A stretch of DNA of 10,099 bases from Nanobdellota archaeon (GCA_021852135.1 JAJZOB010000034.1:1-10099), one strand, 5' to 3'. Positions 1 to 6,713 are shown, counted from the first letter of the stretch. A program made the numbers and translations. Notes: generated by a model not told the origin, from the sequence alone.

Positions 1-52
1 CGACTTTCTTGACTTCTTCCTTTACTGAACTTTTTCTTACGAAATCTGCCAT
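1..52 (-). CDS. N-terminal fragment of a small DUF1931-like histone-fold protein (partial)
   Basis: Only the first 17 residues are in the window: an ATG followed by MADFVRKSSVKEEVKKV, running off the left edge. The start is well supported because AGGAGG lies just upstream (revcomp of about 55-60) with a short spacer. Small archaeal DUF1931 histone-fold proteins of about 55 residues begin with a very similar pattern (MAD-hydrophobic-V-K-x-x-V-K-E-x-V-K), so this is my best guess for the family. These proteins are thought to bind DNA. The identification rests on 17 residues and is tentative; the reading frame itself is much safer. It diverges from gltX across a shared promoter region. Confidence 0.5.
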   Translation of the reverse strand, partial: MADFVRKSSVKEEVKKV

Positions 53-147
53 ATTACCTCCTGTTATACAGTATTTAAGCAAATATGCATTTAAAAAGCT
101 GTTTATTGACACAAATAGCTTTATTTAGAGAAATGCAATAAAATCGT
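53..147. promoter_or_regulatory. Divergent promoter region between the DUF1931-like gene and gltX
   Basis: On the plus strand CTTTATTTAG (119-128) is centred about 24 nt before the gltX ATG, the spacing expected of an archaeal TATA box driving a leaderless mRNA; no SD site precedes that ATG. On the minus strand TTTAAATGCATATT (about 84-97) and CTTAAATAC (about 71-79) are candidate TATA elements for the gene starting at 52. The first would leave a short leader containing the AGGAGG site. Both assignments come from position and composition only. Confidence 0.5.
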
Positions 148-1836
148 ATGATATCTGAGGAAGAAGTAAAAAAAGCCGCAATAAAGAATGCCGCAATGCA
201 CAATGGGGAAGCTAGGCTAAGCTCAGTCATATCCGAGATTCTAGGGAAGGACAAACAGCTAGTAAAGGAGATGAATGATTTAAAGGTACTGGCTGAAAAA
301 GCCGTTAACAATGTAAATTCCCTGCCAAAGGAAGAGATAATGAAGCTTGCTGCAGAGATGAAACTTGTGGGCAGCAAGGAAAACGAGAAGGAAAAGAAGG
401 GGCTTAAACCACTTCCTGGAGCAGAAAAAGGAGTAGTTCTTAGGCTGCCGCCGGAACCTTCAGGATACATGCACTGGGGCCATGCTTTGTCATTTACCAT
501 AAACTACCTTTACAAGGAAATGTACAACGGCAAATTATGGTTAAGGTTTGAAGACACAAATCCCAATCTAGTCAGGGAAGAATTCGTGAAGAATTTCGAA
601 GAAAGCATAAAATGGCTTGGTATAAAGTACGATGAGAAGAAATTCATAAGTGATGACATGGAAAAAATCTACGGCTTCGCAGAAAAACTGATAAAGGAAG
701 GAAAAGCGTATGGGTGCACATGCTCTTCCGATGAGATAAAGAAGAACAGAAACATTGGAAAAGAATGCCAGCATAGAAGCAATTCGATAGAAGAAAACAC
801 ATTGTTATGGGAAAAAGCAAAGAAGGGTAAATTTGAAACGGGAGAGCTTACATTTAGATTCAAGGGAAACATGAATGACAAGGATGCCGCGTTAAGGGAT
901 CCAAACATAATGAGAGTTATAAAAACCGATTACAAACCCTACAACTTATGGCCGCTTTATGACTTTGCAAGCGTAATAGAAGATGAACTTTGCGGGATAA
1001 CGCACATATTAAGAAGCAATGAATTCAAGGCAAGCCTGCAGACAAGGCTGAGAAAAGAACTTGGGTTCCGCGAGCCTTATGTTATACAGTACAGCAGATT
1101 CAATTTTGAAGGCACATTGACTTCAAAACGCAAGGTAAGGGAGCTGATAAAACAGGGATACATAAAGGACTGGCACGACATAAGACTTGCTACCATTTAC
1201 TCAATGAAAAGGAGGGGTATACAACCTGAAGCGATAAGGGAATTCGTAAGGGAAGTCGGCTATTCCTCTTCAGAGCATGAATACAGCCTTGAAATGCTTT
1301 TTACATTCAACAGAAGAATAATAGATGGATATGCAAAAAGGCTTTTCTTCGTTCCTAATCCCATCAAATTAGTAATAGAAGATGCAATCGAAGAAAAGGC
1401 AAGGCTTCCATTTCATCCATCAAATGACATTGGATACAGGGAGATACAGACAAACGGCAGATTCTTTATAGACCGCGGAGACGTAGTCTCACTTGATATT
1501 GGAGATACATTCAGGCTCAAAGAGCTTTACAGTGTTGAGGTAGTAGATAAGGAAAAGGATCTTATAACATGCAAAATGCACAGCAGAGAACATGAACCGG
1601 GAGAAAAAATAATACAATGGGTTTCAGAACAAAATATCCCTATAAAAGTCATAAAAGTTGGAGATCTGCTGAATGCCGACGGAACTTTCAATGAAAAAAG
1701 TCTTACTGAAGTAGAAGGCCTTGCAGAAAAGACAGTTGATGAAATAGAAGAAGGCCAGACAGTCCAGTTTGAAAGGTTTGGGTTCTGCAGGCTTGACAGC
1801 AAAAACAAGAAAGAATTCATATTTGTAAGTAAATAA
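148..1836 (+). CDS. gltX: Glutamyl-tRNA synthetase, archaeal type
   Basis: Class I aminoacyl-tRNA synthetase of 562 aa, which charges tRNA with glutamate in the cytoplasm. In archaea it usually also charges tRNA-Gln, which an amidotransferase then corrects. An N-terminal helical region (1-90) precedes the Rossmann catalytic core. The HIGH motif lies in PPEPSGYMHWGHALS (101-115), here HWGH; RFEDTNP (133-139) follows. The KMSKS-like loop is LTSKRK (324-329). C190, C192, C207 and H209 form the CxC...CxH zinc-type site seen in archaeal GluRS/GlnRS. WHDIRLATIYSMKRRGIQPEAIR (342-364) is also a family signature. The C-terminal part (about 400-562) is the beta-barrel anticodon-binding region typical of the archaeal/eukaryotic GlnRS-like form. 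The length is normal. The start at 148 is supported by the TATA box about 24 nt upstream. The block usually written THVLRGKDH reads THILRSNEF (285-293), a deviation worth noting. Confidence 0.95.
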   Translation: MISEEEVKKAAIKNAAMHNGEARLSSVISEILGKDKQLVKEMNDLKVLAEKAVNNVNSLPKEEIMKLAAEMKLVGSKENEKEKKGLKPLPGAEKGVVLRLPPEPSGYMHWGHALSFTINYLYKEMYNGKLWLRFEDTNPNLVREEFVKNFEESIKWLGIKYDEKKFISDDMEKIYGFAEKLIKEGKAYGCTCSSDEIKKNRNIGKECQHRSNSIEENTLLWEKAKKGKFETGELTFRFKGNMNDKDAALRDPNIMRVIKTDYKPYNLWPLYDFASVIEDELCGITHILRSNEFKASLQTRLRKELGFREPYVIQYSRFNFEGTLTSKRKVRELIKQGYIKDWHDIRLATIYSMKRRGIQPEAIREFVREVGYSSSEHEYSLEMLFTFNRRIIDGYAKRLFFVPNPIKLVIEDAIEEKARLPFHPSNDIGYREIQTNGRFFIDRGDVVSLDIGDTFRLKELYSVEVVDKEKDLITCKMHSREHEPGEKIIQWVSEQNIPIKVIKVGDLLNADGTFNEKSLTEVEGLAEKTVDEIEEGQTVQFERFGFCRLDSKNKKEFIFVSK

Positions 1837-1840
1837 ATAA

Positions 1841-1862
1841 ACTATTTAAAAGAGTTTAAATC
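1841..1862 (+). promoter_or_regulatory. TATA box of the HAD hydrolase gene
   Basis: TATTTAAAAG (1843-1852) is centred about 26 nt before the ATG at 1874, with a second AT-rich element, GTTTAAATC, just after it. There is no SD site. This fits a leaderless transcript separate from gltX, although the gap to gltX is only 37 nt, so read-through is also possible. Confidence 0.45.
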
Positions 1863-1873
1863 ATATAAAAACA

Positions 1874-2653
1874 ATGAAAAGCGAAAATATAGTTATTTGG
1901 GACTTGGATTCAACACTGATAGACACAAATGCCGTATTTGAAAATGCACAGAAGAGAGTTATAAGCAGACTTTCAGAGGAACTTAGAAAACTCTCTATAA
2001 ACATTGACCCCGATTCTGAAAAGGAAATGGACCAATTGAGGGCAATTGATTATGAAGGAATTAAGATAAGAGGGCACACCGCTTATGATTCTCCACACCA
2101 GCTGCCGCTTTCCCTTATTTATATGTACCTTAACAGAGAAAATATAAAAGAGGAGTATGCTGCAGCATGGATTGCAAATAAAGGCATAGAACTAGCAGAT
2201 GAAGTAGGAAAGGAATATCTGGAAAAATTAAATGAAACGCCTAAAAAATTTGCAGGCATAGAAAAAGTCCTTGAAGAATCCACGAAAAGAAATTACAACA
2301 TACTGCTGACAGAGTACTTTGGAAACGAGGAAAAACAGTACAAGAAAATAGATGAAAACCAGTTGAATATTTACTTTGACAAGATAATCGCCGCAGAGAA
2401 AAAGGACAGCATTGCAATAATGTCTGCTGCTGAATTCGGAAAACTGGAAAACGGAATAAAGGACAAGGAATTCAAATTAGTATTTATAGATGATAGAAGC
2501 AAATACCTGGAAATGGCAAAGGCCGCATATCCTTTCTGCACAACTATAAACGTTCTATTCGGAAAGAAGGAGATATTCAGGGAAAGTTCAAATAACGTGG
2601 ATTATACCGCAAAAAATGTTTCAGAATTAAGCGATATCCTAAAAAAGATTTAA
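1874..2653 (+). CDS. HAD-superfamily hydrolase (phosphatase-like)
   Basis: Soluble 259-aa protein with all four HAD motifs in order. Motif I is WDLDSTLID, with nucleophile D10 and general acid/base D12. Motif II is ILLTEY with T146. Motif III is a Lys in AAEKKDS (K176 or K177). Motif IV is VFIDDRS with D206/D207 as Mg2+ ligands. The roughly 130 residues between motifs I and II are largely helical and charged and would form a C1-type cap over the active site. HAD enzymes with this layout hydrolyse small phosphorylated metabolites, but the cap sequence does not let me name the substrate. It lies 37 nt after gltX on the same strand and converges on the tRNA-Tyr gene, 14 nt from its 3' end. The family is sure; the function is unknown. 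Confidence 0.85.
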   Translation: MKSENIVIWDLDSTLIDTNAVFENAQKRVISRLSEELRKLSINIDPDSEKEMDQLRAIDYEGIKIRGHTAYDSPHQLPLSLIYMYLNRENIKEEYAAAWIANKGIELADEVGKEYLEKLNETPKKFAGIEKVLEESTKRNYNILLTEYFGNEEKQYKKIDENQLNIYFDKIIAAEKKDSIAIMSAAEFGKLENGIKDKEFKLVFIDDRSKYLEMAKAAYPFCTTINVLFGKKEIFRESSNNVDYTAKNVSELSDILKKI

Positions 2654-2660
2654 GATAAAT

Positions 2661-2667
2661 AAAAAAA
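2661..2667 (-). terminator. Oligo-T terminator of tRNA-Tyr
   Basis: Seven T residues on the minus strand directly follow the discriminator base of the tRNA. Archaeal RNA polymerase terminates at such T-runs, so this is the likely end of the tRNA transcript. Confidence 0.6.
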
Positions 2668-2788
2668 TCCCTGCGGCCGGATTCGAACCCGCAACCTACC
2701 GGTTACCGCAGCTGAAACTCTTCATCGCACTGAAAAACAGCACTTAGTAATTCTACAGCCGGTCGCTCTACCATTGGGCTACGCAGGG
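2668..2788 (-). tRNA. tRNA-Tyr (anticodon GTA) with a 49-nt intron
   Basis: The minus strand folds as a tRNA once an internal segment is removed. The acceptor stem CCCTGCG/CGCAGGG (2788-2782 with 2675-2669) is perfect, with discriminator A at 2668 and no encoded CCA. The D arm is GCCC-AATGGTA-GAGC (one C-A mismatch). The anticodon stem is ACCGG/CCGGT with loop start CTGTAG, giving anticodon GTA. The T arm is GCGGG-TTCGAAT-CCGGC (one G-G mismatch). C1-G72 with A73 is the known archaeal tRNA-Tyr identity pattern. The mature tRNA would be 72 nt. The 5' exon is 2788-2753 and the 3' exon 2703-2668. Confidence 0.93.
2704..2752 (-). other. tRNA-Tyr intron at position 37/38
   Basis: The 49 nt between G37 and A38 must be removed to restore the anticodon loop. 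The exon bases CTGTAG can pair with intron bases CTGCGG near the intron 3' end (with G-U pairs). That leaves a 3-nt TAA bulge next to the anticodon stem, with the cut between its last two bases, as expected at the 3' side of a bulge-helix-bulge site for the archaeal splicing endonuclease. Inside the intron, GTGCTG and CAGTGC (2743-2738 and 2732-2727) form a hairpin with a T5 loop. The exact 5' bulge is less clear. Confidence 0.8.
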
Positions 2789-2810
2789 TTATTTATTCTT
2801 ATGACGCAAG

Positions 2811-2821
2811 AAATTAATAAA
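2811..2821 (-). promoter_or_regulatory. TATA box of tRNA-Tyr
   Basis: On the minus strand TTTATTAATTT is centred about 28 nt before the tRNA 5' end, the normal archaeal TATA position. It means the tRNA is transcribed on its own, not only as the tail of the zinc-finger gene, which stops at 2838. Confidence 0.55.
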
Positions 2822-2837
2822 CCTTGCTATTCACTAT

Positions 2838-3116
2838 TCAAGCGCCTACGCTTTCCTTTATTATGTTATCTATCTGCGATTTTATTGACTCGCTTATCTT
2901 TGCAAGCGTTCCACCAAGGTTTCCCTCAAGTTTTCTGTAGTCATCTTCGCACATGTAACCGTTGTATATCTGCATCCTCTGTCCAAAACGCAGGCCAACA
3001 TCAACTGCAAATGACTTTGTATCTGCTTCGCAAAGATCTTTTCCACAAACTGGACATGTTCTAGTAGCAATTTTCTGCTTGCATACATCACATATCGTAA
3101 CAGTAACTTTTGCCAT
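2838..3116 (-). CDS. Small zinc-finger protein of unknown function
   Basis: 92-aa soluble protein. The N-terminal half carries C9-x2-C12, C21-x2-C24 and C29, with a further C56 followed by acidic residues (YMCEDDY). The segment CPVCGKDLCEAD (21-32) looks like a treble-clef or B-box-type zinc site. With six cysteines it could bind one or two metal ions. The C-terminal half (about 60-92) is helical and without cysteines. I do not recognise a named family. The start is supported by GGTGGAG just upstream of the ATG. Candidate TATA elements lie at about 3133-3140 (GTATAATG) and at 3168-3182 (TTATAATTATT). It sits between the tRNA-Tyr promoter and the pilin-like genes on the same strand. A role in nucleic-acid or protein binding is only a guess from the zinc sites. 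Confidence 0.75.
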   Translation of the reverse strand: MAKVTVTICDVCKQKIATRTCPVCGKDLCEADTKSFAVDVGLRFGQRMQIYNGYMCEDDYRKLEGNLGGTLAKISESIKSQIDNIIKESVGA

Positions 3117-3206
3117 ACTCCACCAGCGGCATTATACGTCTTTTCAGACAACGAAATGCCATCGTTATTTTAATAATTATAAGGTTTTTCCCAATTTAAA
3201 TATTAG

Positions 3207-4505
3207 TTAAGTACTTTTAAAAGTCACACCAACGTATGAGCCTTGCTTAGCAGTACCCTGAGAATCAGTAGGTTTATATGTGACCACAACACGATTTTCC
3301 GTTACCACCGTGTCTGGTATTTTAAAGTTATAACTTCCAGGCGGATTTGAAAAAGCAATTGTATTGCCGCTTCCTGTCAAACTTATAACCGAGCTTTTTG
3401 TTATGCCATTATAAGTAACACTCCAACTTGCACCGAAAGGCAAACCTCCTTCTTCAAAAACAGTATTATCCATCAACGAACTATTTGTAAGCTGCTCCTG
3501 ATATGAATTGACAAGCTGCAAATCATTAACTCCAGACTGGACGCCTAAGAAAGTAAATGATTCGCTGTATAAACCTAGGAAAGGCCTGTTGCTTTGATCA
3601 GCAAGGTAGAATGAGTTACCGCCGCACAATATCGGCTGACAGACTATGCTTCCATTATTTATGGTGCCTTCCTTTACAAGTGTAACAAGATTTGTACACT
3701 GCTGCGACAAGTACGAAAAAGTAGGATTATAATTTGATTTTGCTGTTACATTTACCTGAAAGTTAGTTTCGACGCTCCCAGTAATACCGACAACCAAAGT
3801 TATGTTATGCACTTCCTGTTGGCATGGAGAAACCATAGAAAGGGAATGCACACCAGTCAAATCGGAGTAAGAGCGGGAGCATGTACTCTGACCATTGAAG
3901 TAAACATCTAGATTTATGCTATTGTTTGAGTATTCTTCCACATCAAATGTATAATTCTGCGAGGCCACAGATGAAGATGAATTGAGGATAAGCGAAAATG
4001 GAGAGGAAGCATTTACTACTATTCCCGATGTGCTTAGCTGGTTGTAAAGTGCCAAATCACTCATGTTTGCTGAACCTGAAATTGTGTATTCTTTTGGAAG
4101 ATAAAAGTTTACATTTCCTGTGGTAGAGCTTTCCAGAAAGTACTGGTTTCCGCTTGATATCCCCAATGCCACCGTATTGCTTACATTTGCATAGCACAGG
4201 TTATAATTTCCACTTAATGCTGAAAGAACTGCCGAATTGGGTGAGAAGATGTACGTATTTGAGCTAAGTATTGAATTGCATGCCGGCGTATCATACATCT
4301 GAAACACAAATATTGAAGGTGAAGAGAACTGCACGTTTGAAGCAGTCTGTATAGAGGTACATGCAGAGTCTGCCATCCCAACCAATGAATTGTAATAACT
4401 TATTGACGATTTAGGGGCAAAGAACGCCGAATATTCATATACAACGAAAAATAGGATTATGGCCATCATTATCGCTATCAATATTCCCTCTAAAAGCAAG
4501 TCCAT
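3207..4505 (-). CDS. Large pilin-like cell-surface protein with C-terminal FxExGLPxGxxW-type domain
   Basis: 432 aa. The N-terminus MDLLLEGILIAIMMAIILFF has an E-G-I-L site followed by a long hydrophobic helix. This loosely matches the archaeal class III (PibD) signal pattern, though the leader before it is unusually hydrophobic, so a plain membrane anchor is also possible. The rest is Ser/Asn/Thr-rich and extracellular in character, with about ten N-x-S/T sequons and exactly eight cysteines, all outside the membrane helix. From residue 350, FEEGGLPFGASWSVTYNG and the following strand-rich stretch to about 398 match the FTExGLPxGTxWxVTxxG domain common in surface proteins of Thermoplasmata and small acidophilic archaea. 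Start 4505 lies 1 nt after the stop of the upstream pilin-like gene, so the two are co-transcribed and probably translationally coupled. The exact role is unknown; a pilus subunit, minor pilin or adhesin would fit. Confidence 0.75.
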   Translation of the reverse strand: MDLLLEGILIAIMMAIILFFVVYEYSAFFAPKSSISYYNSLVGMADSACTSIQTASNVQFSSPSIFVFQMYDTPACNSILSSNTYIFSPNSAVLSALSGNYNLCYANVSNTVALGISSGNQYFLESSTTGNVNFYLPKEYTISGSANMSDLALYNQLSTSGIVVNASSPFSLILNSSSSVASQNYTFDVEEYSNNSINLDVYFNGQSTCSRSYSDLTGVHSLSMVSPCQQEVHNITLVVGITGSVETNFQVNVTAKSNYNPTFSYLSQQCTNLVTLVKEGTINNGSIVCQPILCGGNSFYLADQSNRPFLGLYSESFTFLGVQSGVNDLQLVNSYQEQLTNSSLMDNTVFEEGGLPFGASWSVTYNGITKSSVISLTGSGNTIAFSNPPGSYNFKIPDTVVTENRVVVTYKPTDSQGTAKQGSYVGVTFKST

Positions 4506-4506
4506 A

Positions 4507-5334
4507 TTAATTTATGCTGAATTTGCACTGCAAATCATTACCTCCATTATAACTGCATTCCTGGAACTTTATATAGCCGGGGTTGCCATAAAGAAAAGCC
4601 ATTGGATCATTGCCGCATGAACCTGAGCATGAAGGCGGAACGACGTTTATGAACACAGATTGATTGTTGTGTGTCAAAGGGGCACATGTCATTGTAGTTA
4701 TATATGCTCCTGGCTGACCATAACCATACTTTATAGTGTCTGCATTGAAGAATGAAACACAGGAATTGGAGAGAGATGTTTCAGGATTTGAGGACTGGAG
4801 GAAATAGGATAAAGTGCCTGTAGAACCGTTTATTCCTGATGCCATTGTACTTGTTGGGGAATTGTACGCAGCTAGATCAGGAAACCAGCCTGGGAAGGAT
4901 GCGTTGTTTGGGCCCTCGTTGTTAGAAGAGGAAGGAAGGTAGTCCCAAAAGGCCTGGCTCTTGATTATAGGCGAAAGAGAGAACGTACCTATGCATACAA
5001 AATAAGTATTTGAAAGAGAAGAGGGGTTTGAAGGGGAAATGAGTATTGCTTCCCTTGACAGTTCATTAAGGTCGTTTATACAGGAACCGCTTCCATAAAA
5101 TTGGCTTAAGAAAGTGTATTTTGGTAAGTCTGGAGAAACAGGGGGTAAAACCACAGAATTACCGGTTTGCATTGCAGTAAGCGTGGATGAGACATACTGA
5201 GTAATTGATTCGGAAGAGGAGATTACCTTGTTTGCACCCGCAGTTATTATGAAATAGGCTATTATTGCTATTGGGATAAGGATTATTATTGAGAGTATGA
5301 ACGACAGAAACTCCGAGATACCCTTGTTTTTCAT
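4507..5334 (-). CDS. Pilin-like surface protein with class III signal peptide
   Basis: 275 aa. It begins MKNKG followed by ISEFLSFILSIIILIPIAIIAYF. The K-G-I-S junction after a short basic leader, followed at once by a hydrophobic helix, is the archaeal type IV pilin pattern cleaved by a PibD-type prepilin peptidase, predicted after G5. The exposed part (about 30-275) is Ser/Pro/Asn-rich, has eight cysteines and a few N-x-S/T sequons, and matches no named domain I know. It is long for a major pilin, so a minor or specialised subunit is possible. No ATPase, PilC/TadC-type membrane protein or peptidase gene lies in this window. It is the first gene of a two-gene unit, 29 nt after eL24; a TATA-like GATTTATTTTA overlaps the end of eL24 about 24 nt before this ATG, and there is no SD. 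Confidence 0.75.
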   Translation of the reverse strand: MKNKGISEFLSFILSIIILIPIAIIAYFIITAGANKVISSSESITQYVSSTLTAMQTGNSVVLPPVSPDLPKYTFLSQFYGSGSCINDLNELSREAILISPSNPSSLSNTYFVCIGTFSLSPIIKSQAFWDYLPSSSNNEGPNNASFPGWFPDLAAYNSPTSTMASGINGSTGTLSYFLQSSNPETSLSNSCVSFFNADTIKYGYGQPGAYITTMTCAPLTHNNQSVFINVVPPSCSGSCGNDPMAFLYGNPGYIKFQECSYNGGNDLQCKFSIN

Positions 5335-5352
5335 TCAAATAATAACAGTTAA

Positions 5353-5363
5353 TAAAATAAATC
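5353..5363 (-). promoter_or_regulatory. TATA-like element for the pilin-like gene pair
   Basis: On the minus strand GATTTATTTTA begins right after the eL24 stop codon and is centred about 24 nt before the ATG at 5334. Its position matches other leaderless promoters in the window, suggesting that the surface genes can be expressed apart from the ribosomal operon. Confidence 0.4.
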
Positions 5364-5531
5364 CTATTTGTTTGCGCTTCTCATCGCCCATTTGAACTTT
5401 CTGGGGTCTTTTTTCATTAAGGTGTATTCCCTGCACCTTCTGCTGCAGAAATTGTAAACAGTTCCATCTACTTTAGCATAAACGATTCCTGTTCCCTTTT
5501 TTATTTCCTGACCGCAAAAGCTGCATTTCAT
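5364..5531 (-). CDS. rpl24e: 50S ribosomal protein eL24 (L24e)
   Basis: 55-aa zinc-ribbon ribosomal protein of the large subunit. It starts MKCSFCGQEIKKGTGIVYAK and contains C3-x2-C6 and C29-x3-C33 (FCSRRC), then DPRKFKW near the C-terminus. The order CSFCG, GTG, DG, FCS..C, PRKxxW is the L24e family signature, and the length is typical for archaea. The SD-like AAGGT lies in the last codons of eS28, whose stop is 1 nt upstream, so the two are tightly coupled. It is the third gene of the eL8-eS28-eL24 operon, a gene order widely conserved in archaea. Confidence 0.93.
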   Translation of the reverse strand: MKCSFCGQEIKKGTGIVYAKVDGTVYNFCSRRCREYTLMKKDPRKFKWAMRSANK

Positions 5532-5532
5532 A

Positions 5533-5790
5533 TTACCTTATAGGCATTGCCTCCATTTCAGTTTCCTTAAGCATCAATATATCCCCTACAATCACGGGTC
5601 CGCGTACATTCCTGCGGATTATCTTGTCTTTATCCATCCCTGCTAAAACCTTACAGCGTACTTGTGTGACTTCACCGGCCACCCCGTGCCTTCCAACTAT
5701 CTCTATGACCTCGGCGGGATAAGCGTCCAAAAAGCGCTGTTCTGAATTATCTCCTTTGTTTTCTGAAACTTTATTCTGCTGCTTTTTCAT
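5533..5790 (-). CDS. rps28e: 30S ribosomal protein eS28 (S28e)
   Basis: 85 aa small-subunit protein with an OB-type beta-barrel. The family core [20 protein letters not shown] (25-44), then [16 protein letters not shown] (59-74) and ETEMEA, is plain. Typical archaeal versions have about 70 residues; this one has an N-terminal extension of roughly 15-20 polar residues ([20 protein letters not shown]), and its C-terminus AMPIR replaces the usual arginine-rich tail. The start overlaps the eL8 stop by 4 nt (ATGA), which supports translational coupling and this start; no other Met lies between it and the core. Confidence 0.93.
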   Translation of the reverse strand: MKKQQNKVSENKGDNSEQRFLDAYPAEVIEIVGRHGVAGEVTQVRCKVLAGMDKDKIIRRNVRGPVIVGDILMLKETEMEAMPIR

Positions 5791-6134
5791 AAGTTCTTAA
5801 TTTTTCCAATAAGGTCTTCCATTGCGTGCGCTTCCTCTCCGGGATTTACTATTGCAACTGCAGAAGTTCCTATGCCCATACCACAGGCCTTTCCAAGCTC
5901 TAATTTGCTGCTAACTGCAACGCATGGAACGTTCTTGTCTTTTGAAAGAAGAGGAATGTGCATTATTATTTCCTTGGGAGAAACGTCTGAAGCGTATACT
6001 ACAAGCTTTGCCTGCCCCCTTTCTAATACTTTTGTTACTTCGTTTATTCCCTTTTTAGTAACTCCGCCTTTTGCTCTTATCTTTTCCAAGACGGAAAAAA
6101 CCTGACTATCCAATCCTTTAGCCTCATCTACCAT
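5787..6134 (-). CDS. rpl7ae: 50S ribosomal protein eL8 / L7Ae, kink-turn RNA-binding protein
   Basis: 115 aa, the usual archaeal length. It binds kink-turns in 23S rRNA and, in archaea, also serves as a core protein of C/D and H/ACA guide RNPs and of RNase P. The diagnostic block [20 protein letters not shown] (27-46) is followed by [17 protein letters not shown] (48-64), [18 protein letters not shown] (69-86) and SAVAIV. GGAGGT lies 10 nt before the ATG and a TATA box further upstream, so this is the operon's first gene. eS28 follows with a 4-nt overlap. Archaeal L7Ae can repress its own mRNA through a kink-turn; I did not identify such a motif in the short leader. Confidence 0.95.
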   Translation of the reverse strand: MVDEAKGLDSQVFSVLEKIRAKGGVTKKGINEVTKVLERGQAKLVVYASDVSPKEIIMHIPLLSKDKNVPCVAVSSKLELGKACGMGIGTSAVAIVNPGEEAHAMEDLIGKIKNL

Positions 6135-6303
6135 ATATCAGCTTACCTCCAATTATTATAGCTTTATATGTAGGTTAGTATTTATAAAGTTAACCGTTTA
6201 CATCTATTTAATAATCTGGAATAACAGAACTTTTTTGGAAAACTTCTATTATGTAATAAAGTTAAAAAAAGCTTAAATACTCGTGAAAGTTCTTAATAGA
6301 GAT
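6135..6303. promoter_or_regulatory. Divergent promoter region between the eL8 operon and uS10
   Basis: On the minus strand CTTTATAAATAC (6178-6189) is a TATA box whose start site would fall near 6157, giving a leader of about 20 nt that contains GGAGGT (6145-6150) before the eL8 ATG. On the plus strand CTTAAATAC (6272-6280) is centred 28 nt before the ATG at 6304, so the uS10 mRNA is probably leaderless. The 80 nt between the two boxes show no clear further signal. Confidence 0.6.
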
Positions 6304-6612
6304 ATGCAAAAGGCGAGAATAAAATTGACTTCAACTGATTCGGAAAAGCTTGAGGCAGTATGTAATGATATAATAGACATATCAAAGAAACTCGGAACTG
6401 CAATCACAGGCCCCATACCTTTTCCAACTAAAAAGCTTAAGGTCACTACTAGGAGAGCTCCTAATGGAGCAGGGAGGGAAAGCTACGAAACTTGGGAATT
6501 AAGGCTGCATAAAAGAGTTATAGACATGCAGGCTGATCCAAAAGCTCTACATTTGATAATGAAAACAACTGTTCCAAAGGAAGTAAACATAGAGATGGAA
6601 ATAAAGGAGTAA
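6304..6612 (+). CDS. rps10: 30S ribosomal protein uS10
   Basis: 102 aa small-subunit head protein. It starts MQKARIKLTSTDSEKLEAVC, with the archaeal core GPIPFPTKKLKV (36-47), TRRAPNG, WELRLHKRVIDMQADP and the C-terminal VPKEVNIEMEIKE, all typical. A longer frame opens with GTG at 6283 and would add seven residues. I prefer ATG 6304 because archaeal S10 proteins begin at this MQKARI-type position, and because the TATA box at 6272-6280 would start transcription after the GTG. It diverges from the eL8 operon and is not in the usual tuf-rps10 setting; no EF-1A gene lies next to it here. Confidence 0.93.
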   Translation: MQKARIKLTSTDSEKLEAVCNDIIDISKKLGTAITGPIPFPTKKLKVTTRRAPNGAGRESYETWELRLHKRVIDMQADPKALHLIMKTTVPKEVNIEMEIKE

Positions 6613-6713
6613 TCCTATAGATAAACGGCATTTGTCAATTTACATAGCAGTTAAAAGGCCTCTTTAGAATAGCTGCAGAAAAGGAAGGTCAAAAACGTGA
6701 TTATAAAATTAAA

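Noticed and set aside
2774..3210. Plus-strand open frames across the zinc-finger gene and tRNA promoter, and a second minus-strand frame at 2894-3151
   Set aside because: They lie over the zinc-finger gene in other frames, have no recognisable domain, and the zinc-finger frame has the cysteine pattern and SD site.
3213..3224. 12-bp perfect palindrome ACTTTTAAAAGT at the end of the second pilin-like gene
   Set aside because: It lies inside the last codons, is AT-rich and has no loop or T-run, so chance is the simplest explanation.
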